Shown: piece by piece, positions 44,565 to 64,000 of the stretch | Layout of the letters: each line of letters begins with the position of its first letter | Position numbering within the stretch: position 1 is the stretch's first letter | From: Candidatus Aminicenantota bacterium | GTDB taxonomy: Bacteria; Acidobacteriota; Aminicenantia; UBA2199 | Assembly: GCA_026393835.1 (NCBI GenBank) | Contig: JAPKZK010000023.1 | Location: 31,657-95,656, forward strand | Direction of reading: 5' to 3' | Length of the DNA: 64,000 bases | Position numbers and translations under genes: made by a program | Notes under the pieces: generated by a model | The model's input: the letters and a program-made list of their open reading frames with translations, nothing else | Databases searched by the model: none | Told to the model about the DNA's origin: nothing

Positions 44565-45539
44565 TTAGATTTCTCCTTTTTCTCGTCTTTCAATGTACTG
44601 GGATTTACATTGGCAATCCAGGTCCAGTATTTCAGAAATATCCTGGGATTTATTGAACCGTTCGATGGCATCGATAATTTTTCCCCCACAACTCGTGCAA
44701 CTGTGGGGCATTCGTTCCAGGGAAAGATTTTCATCGCTCAATCCGATGAAAAGGCATCCATAATCATGGGCTTTCTTGATTACTTCCACCACGCTCCACA
44801 AGTTTAAAAGTCTGTATTGGGACTGGAGGTACAATGTTTCCAGGTGGGTATTCTCGCAAACAAATACCGGTTCAAATGCGACCCTGGCCGATACGCCAAT
44901 TTTCCCCGCGGTGTGAAACACGTATGCGGCGCTTTCTACGGCATCGGTGATGGCTTCTTTTTCCGACACATGCGGGGGTTTGATCAGTAAATAGGTCAAT
45001 AAATGAACCCCCGCTTCCTTGACTTTAGCGACGGTTTTTTCAAAAGATTGTTTGGATAATCCTTTTTTGATTATCTTATTTCTCAAATAGTCGTTTGAAC
45101 TCTCCAGGCCGATGGCGAATTCCATTATTTTGCCTTTCCCCAGGATTTCCTTGATTTGTTTGATCTTATCCACGGTTACATATTCAGCCCTTGATTCGAT
45201 GGAAACACGCTTTAAATGGGAAATTTCAGAAAGGCGGGTTATGATTTCCAACCGTGTGACCGGATTTACTTCCGAGTCATTGAGAAAAGACCCCAGGGTT
45301 AAGATGTCGATCTCTTCCACTTCAGCCAGGTCAAAGGTTTTTAAGACAAAATCAAGTTGGTCAAGCATTTCTTCACCGGTGATATTTGGTTCCGCGTGAT
45401 TTAAAAATCCACAAACCGTGCATCCTCCGCCTGTTTTTTGGGCATACTCGCAACCTTTGGTCTTGAGGACAATCATTAAACGGTTGGAGCCTCTACCATC
45501 GATGTTAACCGAACTAATTTTACAAAATGCGGGTTTCAT
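44565..45539 (-). CDS. Radical SAM protein (RaSEA-like)
   Basis: I chose the ATG at 45539, about nine bases after AGGAG; longer starts at 45548 or 45605 are less well placed. The 324-residue product has a cluster motif CEYAQKTGGGCTVCGF (three Cys, spaced CxxxxxxxxxCxxC), like archaeosine RaSEA and related TIGR01210 proteins rather than the common CxxxCxxC. More Cys (CTSCGG, CQC) near the C-terminus could hold a second cluster. It lies between the OMP and PLP genes in the NRPS operon. Confidence 0.85.
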   Translation of the reverse strand: MKPAFCKISSVNIDGRGSNRLMIVLKTKGCEYAQKTGGGCTVCGFLNHAEPNITGEEMLDQLDFVLKTFDLAEVEEIDILTLGSFLNDSEVNPVTRLEIITRLSEISHLKRVSIESRAEYVTVDKIKQIKEILGKGKIMEFAIGLESSNDYLRNKIIKKGLSKQSFEKTVAKVKEAGVHLLTYLLIKPPHVSEKEAITDAVESAAYVFHTAGKIGVSARVAFEPVFVCENTHLETLYLQSQYRLLNLWSVVEVIKKAHDYGCLFIGLSDENLSLERMPHSCTSCGGKIIDAIERFNKSQDISEILDLDCQCKSQYIERREKGEI

Positions 45540-45582
45540 ATTTTTCATACTCCTATTATTGGAAGATATCCCTGTCGGTGGG

Positions 45583-47820
45583 CTATAAAACCAGTGCATA
45601 ACCAATCTTCAGGAAAAAAGTACGGCTGTCCTGTTTAATCACGTGGATACCGTAATAATCGTCGGAGTATCCCAGGAATAGTACGGTTTGGGGATTGATT
45701 TTGTAGGAAAAAAGAACCTGGGAGAACAGGTGTTTGAATCGCGGGTCCTGGGGAAGCGTGTACAACTCCGGGTTGTATTTAATATCGGCAAATTGCAAAA
45801 TCATACGTAAGAACACCCTGGCGCTGAACTGGTAAACGAGTTTAAGGTTTGAAAGATTTGCTGTATATAATCTACCGCCATCGACATTGAGCCTTTCAAA
45901 TAAGTGGTCCATTTGAAAATAAATATGACGCCCCAGGTTATATTGAATCGCAGGATTGAATCTTATGTACTCCCCAGCCCGTACCTGGTCAAAATCCACC
46001 TGGTCGCCGGCCCCGCCTGAAACTTCCAACAAAAATGAACCCGTTGGCCTGAGCTGGGCTGTGAATTCCACATAATTGTCATTGAACTCTTTGCCCAGGT
46101 AGGTTCGTTTTCCCAGGTTAACCGCGCAATAAAACGAGGATTGAAGCGGTCCGTTATATTGGATATAAGGTAGAGCTGCTTTTCTCAGGTAATTTTTGTT
46201 GTTTTGATTCGTTGTATATTCGTAACTTCCTCCCAGCTTGATTGTTGTAAACCAGTGCCCCGGGTTACGGCGCCACCGGTATTCACCGCCTGCTGTGTAT
46301 AATAGATACCCGGTTTGGTTAATGAAGCCCATGTCTGTGCGAAAATTTGGGCTGGTTTTTTGGCCAAAGATATAGAAATAGATTTTTTCGGTTGAATAAA
46401 TATAAGCTGTATCCAGGAAAGTTCCACTAAATTTTCCTTTGGGCTGCTGGAAAGTAACGGCAATGTCCTCCGGGTAACGGGTTTGAGAACCGAAATATTG
46501 GAAAAGAATACGGTGTCGCTTAACGAATTTCAAATCTCCATCGATACTAATAACCCGGTTAAAGTAGTCTTTACCTTCGCGGCTGGTGAGGAAGACGCCG
46601 AGATTTGAGGAACGCCCCAAATCCCAACGATAGCGAAATACGGTGCTCAAATTACGCATCTTCCTGGAGGTCATCTCGGTTATTTCGGGGCCCGGGAACA
46701 TTAAGTTGGTGATACGGTCCTGGACTGAAAAAAATCCCAGGGTATGCTTGCCTTGTTTTCCCGTCAACTTGATGCCCCAGGTGGGGTCGGCAATGGAGCG
46801 GGTATGGACAGCATACAAGACGCTCTGGAAAATGTTGAGTCCCTCCAGGAAAAAAGGACGTTTTTCCGGGTAAAAAAGTGCAAATTGCCGGTTGATGTCT
46901 AATTGGGCGGCATCGGCTTCAACATTTGAAAAATCGGGATTAACCGCGGCGGAAAGTGTCAGGTTGGAAGTAAAACTCCACCGGGCAGTTAAGCCGGGTT
47001 CAATGTTATTATTCTTTTGGACAAACTTACCTTCGGGGCCCCCCTCACGTTCCTGGGACAACAGCGCGGAAAGGGTGGGGTCCAATTCGAGGTTCAGACC
47101 TGGTCTGATCCCCTGGAATCCAAAGACTTTATCCGCCTGGCACAGGTAGCAGTTGTTATTCCTATCGCGGGGAAAAAGCCCCACCAGGTGGCTTAACTGC
47201 CGGGGATAACTGCGCACGGCATCGACGCCCCATTCCTGCCCCCCTTTCTTGCCCTGGAACCTGAGAGTACTAAAAGGTATGGCCATCTCGACGTCATACC
47301 CTTCCCCGGTTATCCTGGCGGCAGAATTCCAGATACCATCCCATTCAGATGTAGAGCCTATTGGGGTAGCAATATGATCGGCCTGGATACCATAGGGATT
47401 ACACATAAAAACATATGCCAGCCGCGAATCATTAAAGGTGTCCAATACGATGCCAACATAATCTTCATCGTCGATATTATCACGGTCCGTATAGCGAGCC
47501 CGGATTTCCTGGGGATTCGGATCATAACACTTGAATCCCACATATAAATATCGGTCATTGTAGGCTAGAAACACCCTGGTTTTTACAGGAGGAAGGATAT
47601 TTTCACCGGGCTCCACTTCATAATCCAGTTCCAACGTCAGGGCTTCTTGCCATGCTTTTTCATCCAGCAAGCCGTCAATCTTAATCTTTGATGTTATCGA
47701 AGGAACCCCGTGAGGACGTTTCTCGTGTTCCGTGTTTACCTCCTCGCCAATAAGTCCATTTACAAAAAATAATACCATGACGATTAGCAATGGAAATAGC
47801 TTTTTTTTAATTTTTTTCAT
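45583..47820 (-). CDS. Outer-membrane protein, CBM9-like plus DUF5916-type barrel
   Basis: The 745-residue product has a signal peptide (about residues 1-25). An N-terminal carbohydrate-binding-module-9-like domain follows (IKIDGLLDEKAWQEA ... YVGFKCYDPNPQEI), then a long C-terminal region of alternating hydrophobic strands ending in an aromatic-hydrophobic tail, as in outer-membrane beta-barrels. NPDFSNVEADAAQLDINRQF and YPEKRPFFLEG are DUF5916 hallmarks. Its gene starts 12 bp after the NRPS stop. It might export or bind the peptide product, but such proteins also occur outside NRPS clusters. Confidence 0.85.
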   Translation of the reverse strand: MKKIKKKLFPLLIVMVLFFVNGLIGEEVNTEHEKRPHGVPSITSKIKIDGLLDEKAWQEALTLELDYEVEPGENILPPVKTRVFLAYNDRYLYVGFKCYDPNPQEIRARYTDRDNIDDEDYVGIVLDTFNDSRLAYVFMCNPYGIQADHIATPIGSTSEWDGIWNSAARITGEGYDVEMAIPFSTLRFQGKKGGQEWGVDAVRSYPRQLSHLVGLFPRDRNNNCYLCQADKVFGFQGIRPGLNLELDPTLSALLSQEREGGPEGKFVQKNNNIEPGLTARWSFTSNLTLSAAVNPDFSNVEADAAQLDINRQFALFYPEKRPFFLEGLNIFQSVLYAVHTRSIADPTWGIKLTGKQGKHTLGFFSVQDRITNLMFPGPEITEMTSRKMRNLSTVFRYRWDLGRSSNLGVFLTSREGKDYFNRVISIDGDLKFVKRHRILFQYFGSQTRYPEDIAVTFQQPKGKFSGTFLDTAYIYSTEKIYFYIFGQKTSPNFRTDMGFINQTGYLLYTAGGEYRWRRNPGHWFTTIKLGGSYEYTTNQNNKNYLRKAALPYIQYNGPLQSSFYCAVNLGKRTYLGKEFNDNYVEFTAQLRPTGSFLLEVSGGAGDQVDFDQVRAGEYIRFNPAIQYNLGRHIYFQMDHLFERLNVDGGRLYTANLSNLKLVYQFSARVFLRMILQFADIKYNPELYTLPQDPRFKHLFSQVLFSYKINPQTVLFLGYSDDYYGIHVIKQDSRTFFLKIGYALVL

Positions 47821-47831
47821 TTTGGTCTCCT

Positions 47832-50800
47832 CTAAATTTTTTCCAACATTAATTTGGCCAAAACTGCCGTGTTAGGACTTTTAAACATGCTGTGATGATC
47901 ACCGGGTGTGTTAAGCATTTCAACGGATTGTTTAGATTGCCTACGCAGTAACGCGGGGTCCCACCTGGAATTGTTTGGGTCCGGGGGGTTAAATGCTTTA
48001 AAATGCAATATGGGGGCATCTACGATTTTCCTATGGTTTAACATCTTTGTGAGTAGGACACTATAATTGGCCTGTATCTCTTTTCTGCGGAGTTCCAGGT
48101 CTTTCGGCAGCGCGTAGGTTTCCTCTTCATTTTTTTTCTCTTTATTTGTTATATTCTTTTTGCCGGCTATCATTTTCAAAAAGCCGTTTAGACGTCGGGC
48201 CGGGATTTTCCCCCACTTATGAACTTTAAGGAGCCAGGTGTGATCAAACAAGATTTTCGACAGCATGGCGAGTTCATCTAGCAAAATGAGCTTCTCCACT
48301 TTATCTCCGCGTTGTTCCAATACTTCGGTGATATAATAACTGAGAATTGCTCCATAGCAATGGCCCCCAATCAGGTAAGGGCCATTGGGCTGTTGGACTT
48401 TGATTTGCTGGATATTTCCTTCAATAAGTTCTTCCAGCGTTTCCGGCAATGGGCAATCCTCCATAACACCTTTGGCTTGAATACCGTAGACATTAAAACG
48501 GTTCTCCAACAATTTTGCCAGTTCCTTAAAACCGTAAGTGGTGCCGTCCCCACTAATGAGGAAGAGGTTTCTATCGGTTTTTCCCTCATTCAGCAGCAAT
48601 AGGTGTTTTGCTTTTGTGGGGGGATACTTTTTTTGCATATCCTCGGCGATTTTTTCAATGGTGGGATTAGTGAATAATGCACTGATGGGGAAATGTGCAT
48701 TGAATTCAGTGAAGATGCGGTGGGAAATTATCATCAATGTGATAGAATTCACCCCGATATCGAATAAATGGGCATGGATGCTGATCTTTGCGGCATCGAT
48801 TGCCAGTATATCCGCCAACATGTACACGATTCCGCTTTCCAACACATTCCTTGGCCCCGTATATTTCTCTACGGCATCGATCTCAGGGGCGGGCAGGGAT
48901 TTGTAGTCTACCTTCCTACTGGGGGTAAAGGGTATTTTTCCCAGCATCACAAAATAAGACGGCACCATATAACCAGGAAATTTTGTCGACAGGAATTCTC
49001 TCAATTCCGCGGCAGTTACCACTAAATCCCCCACAGGAACAATATAAGCACATAGGTATTTGTCATTTTTTTCATTTTCATAGACCGTGACCACGGCTTC
49101 CTTGACACCGACATGCTGTAATAATCCGCTCTCAACTTCCCCCGGTTCAATCCTGAAGCCCCGAATTTTTACCTGGGAGTCAATGCGCCCCAGGAATTCT
49201 ATGTTTCCGTCCGGCAGCCATTTTGCCAGGTCACCTGTTTGGTATAAGCGGTCATGGGGGAGATTTTTAGGATGACTAACGACAAACTTTTCTGCGGTTA
49301 ACTGGGGATTATTTAAATAGCCGCGCCCTACCTGGACACCGCCAATATATAATTCACCCGGAACCCCTACGGGTTGAAAATTCCCGCAATTGTCCAGGAT
49401 ATAAATCAACGAATTGAATACCGGTTTCCCTATTGGCGGTAATCGGGGGATATCTCCCCCCGGTTCCAGGGTATAGGTTGTTACCACATGAGTTTCCGAA
49501 GGGCCGTAATGATTGTGTAAATAAACCTGTTCCTGCTTTAAATAATTTCCAAATTTATCACTTATTACCACTTGCTCCCCTGCTGTCACGATGTGCCGGA
49601 TGCATCCGGGAAATCTTTCGATATATTCCTCTTCACTAAAAATTACCTTTAAGAAAGATATGGGGAGAAAAACGGTTCTTATCTTATTTTTTTTTATCTG
49701 TTCGAATAACAGCGGTATATCGTTCCTGGTGGTTTTATCTATTAAAATGATTTTGCCGCCGTAAAGAAGACCCGAAAATATCTCTTGAAACGAAATATCA
49801 AAACTAATCGTGCTAAATTGCAATAGGACACTAAAATCGATATTGGTAAACCGAAAGGTGTATATTAAAAGATTTACAAGGTTACCGTGCTCCAGGATCG
49901 CACCTTTGGGTTTTCCTGTGGAACCGGAGGTATAGATAAGGTAAGCGGGATTTGAGGGGATTTGAGGGTAAGAGGGTAAGAAGGTAAGAGGGTAAGAAGA
50001 ACTTTTTGGGGATTTGAAGATTTCTTCTAAAAGAATTTTCTCACCTTGCCACCGTCTCACCTTCTCACCTTCTTCCGCCAGGGTGGACGTGGTTAGCAGC
50101 ATTTTCGTGCTGCTGTCGGCCAGCATGTAATTAACCCGCTCCCCAGGGTATTCCGGGTCAATGGGTAAATATGCGGCCCCTGCTTTTAATATGCCCAGGA
50201 TGCCGATTATCATCTCAATGGAACGCTCCAGCATAACAGCCACAATTGAATGAGTGTGAACCCCTTTTTTTTGAAGTAAATGGGCCAAATGACCGGATCG
50301 ATCATTCAATTCACTGTAGGTTAATTGATACACATCATGGCAGGACGCGCCCTGTATTCCCGGACCCGTCAGGGCGGTGTTGTCCGGTGTCCGGTTCACT
50401 TGCTCTGCAAATAACTGGTGAACGGTTTTACCGGTGCATTCCATTTCGGTTTTATTAAAATCATATAATACGCGTGTCCTTTCTTCATCGGTTAGAAGTC
50501 TTAATTCATCGACAATAGTAAATTCATCTTCCAAAACCTGGTCCATCAATTGCTTTAAATGACCGCCCATTGCTTCGATAAAAGCGGGGTCGCATGCATT
50601 TCCATTGTAATTGAGATTTAGCTGCAAATCATCCCCGGGGGTTGCAAGTAAATTTAAATCATAATTGGTTTGTTCGAATACATCGACGCTGGTAATTTTT
50701 AATTCCGGGGCTTTGCCTTGCGACTTTTTTGCTTCCACGATCTCCGCCAACCCTTCACCAACCGGGTAGTTCTCAAATACGAATATGTGGTTCACGAGGT

Positions 50801-51842
50801 TTTGCTTAAGGAAACTTTCCGCCTGTATTTCCGAAAGGGGATAATAATGATGGGCCTCGGCTTCTACGGCTTTTTCCTGGATTGTTTTTAGGAGCCGGAC
50901 GAATGTTGTTTCCGGGTGATAAGTGATCCTGAGCGGGACGGTATTAATGAATAAACCGATCATGGTTTCGATTCCTTTTATTTCAGCCGGCCGACCCGAT
51001 ACCACGACCCCATAAACGACATCCCGAACCGCATTATATTTGGCCAGGAGGATTCCCCACACGGCCTGGATTAAGGTACTTAAAGATACCTGGTATTTGA
51101 TTGCATAATGATTAAGCCGGCGGGTTCTTTCCGTTCCCAACAGTATAGCTAAGGATTGGTTATCATAGCCGGTTTTCTCAGTGTCAATTTCCCGGAAACC
51201 CGGTATGGTTGTTTTTTTATCGTATCCTTCAAGGTATTCTTTCCAAAAGGCTTTCGACCGTTCCCGGTCTTGTTCTACCAACCACTGGATGTACCTTTGA
51301 TAAGGAATTATGTCCGGCAATTGGACTTCTCTATTTTCGACGTAACCGTTGTAAATTTCAAAAAATTGCCTGAGCAGCAAACTCCAGGACCACCCGTCCA
51401 GCAATATATGATGAAAACTCCAGGTAACCCGGTACTCCAGGTCCGCAAGATGAAGAATGGTCAGCCGGAGTAATACGTCTTGAGTCAAATTGAATGAACG
51501 CTGTTTGTCCTTTTCTTTAAATTCTTCAATGAATTTTTCTTTCTCCTTTGAATTCAGTCCTCTTAAATCTTTATAGGTAAAATCCGCTTCCCGTTTTTTC
51601 AATACGACCTGCAGCGGTTGTTTTGTATTTTCATAAACAAACGCTGTCCTGAGAATGTCATGACACTCAAATAGCCTATCTAAACTCTTTTTTACCGACT
51701 CTATATGCAAATGCCCTGAAACCTGGAAAGACATTTGTTCAAAATAAGTAAGAAAGGATCGATCATACAACGAGTGGAATAATATCCCCTCTTGCATGGG
51801 GCTTAATGGGTAGATCTGGTTGACATGGCCTTCTGTTTCCAT
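47832..51842 (-). CDS. NRPS termination protein: C-A-T-TE
   Basis: The product has 1336 residues. The condensation domain starts IYPLSPMQEGILFHSL and has the active-site FHHILLDGWS (about residue 147). The adenylation domain has A3 YTSGSTGKPKG (about 642) and TGDLAKWLPDGN. The carrier domain reads FDIGVNSITLM (about 1030), diverged from GGHS. The thioesterase has the nucleophile motif GGHCYG (about 1161), with Cys where Ser is usual. The C domain type fits acceptance of a D-residue from the upstream protein's E domain. A repeat-rich stretch lies before A3. It follows the larger NRPS gene by 17 bp. Confidence 0.93.
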   Translation of the reverse strand: METEGHVNQIYPLSPMQEGILFHSLYDRSFLTYFEQMSFQVSGHLHIESVKKSLDRLFECHDILRTAFVYENTKQPLQVVLKKREADFTYKDLRGLNSKEKEKFIEEFKEKDKQRSFNLTQDVLLRLTILHLADLEYRVTWSFHHILLDGWSWSLLLRQFFEIYNGYVENREVQLPDIIPYQRYIQWLVEQDRERSKAFWKEYLEGYDKKTTIPGFREIDTEKTGYDNQSLAILLGTERTRRLNHYAIKYQVSLSTLIQAVWGILLAKYNAVRDVVYGVVVSGRPAEIKGIETMIGLFINTVPLRITYHPETTFVRLLKTIQEKAVEAEAHHYYPLSEIQAESFLKQNLVNHIFVFENYPVGEGLAEIVEAKKSQGKAPELKITSVDVFEQTNYDLNLLATPGDDLQLNLNYNGNACDPAFIEAMGGHLKQLMDQVLEDEFTIVDELRLLTDEERTRVLYDFNKTEMECTGKTVHQLFAEQVNRTPDNTALTGPGIQGASCHDVYQLTYSELNDRSGHLAHLLQKKGVHTHSIVAVMLERSIEMIIGILGILKAGAAYLPIDPEYPGERVNYMLADSSTKMLLTTSTLAEEGEKVRRWQGEKILLEEIFKSPKSSSYPLTFLPSYPQIPSNPAYLIYTSGSTGKPKGAILEHGNLVNLLIYTFRFTNIDFSVLLQFSTISFDISFQEIFSGLLYGGKIILIDKTTRNDIPLLFEQIKKNKIRTVFLPISFLKVIFSEEEYIERFPGCIRHIVTAGEQVVISDKFGNYLKQEQVYLHNHYGPSETHVVTTYTLEPGGDIPRLPPIGKPVFNSLIYILDNCGNFQPVGVPGELYIGGVQVGRGYLNNPQLTAEKFVVSHPKNLPHDRLYQTGDLAKWLPDGNIEFLGRIDSQVKIRGFRIEPGEVESGLLQHVGVKEAVVTVYENEKNDKYLCAYIVPVGDLVVTAAELREFLSTKFPGYMVPSYFVMLGKIPFTPSRKVDYKSLPAPEIDAVEKYTGPRNVLESGIVYMLADILAIDAAKISIHAHLFDIGVNSITLMIISHRIFTEFNAHFPISALFTNPTIEKIAEDMQKKYPPTKAKHLLLLNEGKTDRNLFLISGDGTTYGFKELAKLLENRFNVYGIQAKGVMEDCPLPETLEELIEGNIQQIKVQQPNGPYLIGGHCYGAILSYYITEVLEQRGDKVEKLILLDELAMLSKILFDHTWLLKVHKWGKIPARRLNGFLKMIAGKKNITNKEKKNEEETYALPKDLELRRKEIQANYSVLLTKMLNHRKIVDAPILHFKAFNPPDPNNSRWDPALLRRQSKQSVEMLNTPGDHHSMFKSPNTAVLAKLMLEKI
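49944..50075 (-). repeat. In-frame repeat-derived segment at a2-a3 of the C-A-T-TE protein
   Basis: The plus strand reads GGGTAAGA and GGTAAGA words (49966-50000), then CTCACC...CTCACCTTCTCACC (50040-50070). The encoded peptide GEKVRRWQGEK, then SPKSSSYPL, is low-complexity and lies just before the A3 motif. The first A domain of the larger NRPS carries GEKVRRWEGEK at the same place. Confidence 0.75.
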
Positions 51843-51859
51843 GGTATTCCTCCGATTTT

Positions 51860-64000
<12,141 letters not shown>

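Overview
The window looks like part of the chromosome of an uncultured Gram-negative bacterium of moderate GC content. The mix suggests a Candidatus Aminicenantes / Acidobacteriota-type genome. The clues are large NRPS genes, a TolC/RND envelope, a DUF5916-type outer-membrane protein, an F-type ATP synthase with two b subunits and no a/c genes beside it, GSCFA and sulfotransferase genes, and many dispersed short repeats. This assignment is an inference at about 50% confidence. No rRNA or tRNA gene was seen.

Layout. 0-9.1 kb: end of an unknown gene, then a co-directional acetyltransferase, TolC, membrane-fusion protein, RND pump and GAF histidine kinase. 9.1-14.2 kb: an accessory patch with a cysteine-rich lanthipeptide-like precursor (no modifying enzyme nearby), a DUF4143-type ATPase, a TIR protein with a small partner, a truncated HTH gene, a deletion derivative of the ATPase and a truncated IS21 transposase. 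14.3-21.9 kb: a tight operon of a 1766-residue beta-propeller histidine kinase, a lone receiver protein and an HD-domain protein with a Cys4 zinc knuckle. 22.5-23.2 kb: a 588-bp array of 28 units of 21 bp. 23.4-24.3 kb: an ECF sigma factor with a broken membrane partner. 24.3-31.4 kb: PhzF-like protein plus the ATP synthase operon, whose alpha subunit carries an internal tandem duplication. 31.6-37.5 kb: small unknown protein, FHA/sigma-54 activator, HicAB, a second 21-bp array, TPR protein and two related lipoproteins. 37.6-41.6 kb: sulfotransferase, GSCFA protein, thiS-thiG-thiH. 41.8-43.3 kb: small unknown protein and butyrate kinase. 43.4-64.0 kb, all minus strand: an NRPS cluster of two synthetases, an outer-membrane protein, a radical SAM enzyme and a PLP enzyme.

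How it fits together. The NRPS line visible here reads T-C-A-T-C-A(methyltransferase)-T-C-A-T-E on the first protein, which runs off the right edge, then C-A-T-TE on the second. The terminal E domain and a C domain with the SPMQEG motif fit transfer of a D-residue between the two proteins. The thioesterase has Cys in place of the usual Ser nucleophile. The OMP, radical SAM and PLP genes follow within 2-43 bp and probably belong to the same operon.

The most unusual signal is that short dispersed repeats of the kind found between genes (ATGATGA runs, CTTCGCGG runs, CTCACCTT runs, hairpin elements and a GTAGAG palindrome) also sit in frame inside the NRPS genes. They lie at the same few loop positions in successive modules. 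One of these positions, the a2-a3 junction of the A domain, is also where the second A domain carries a whole methyltransferase domain.
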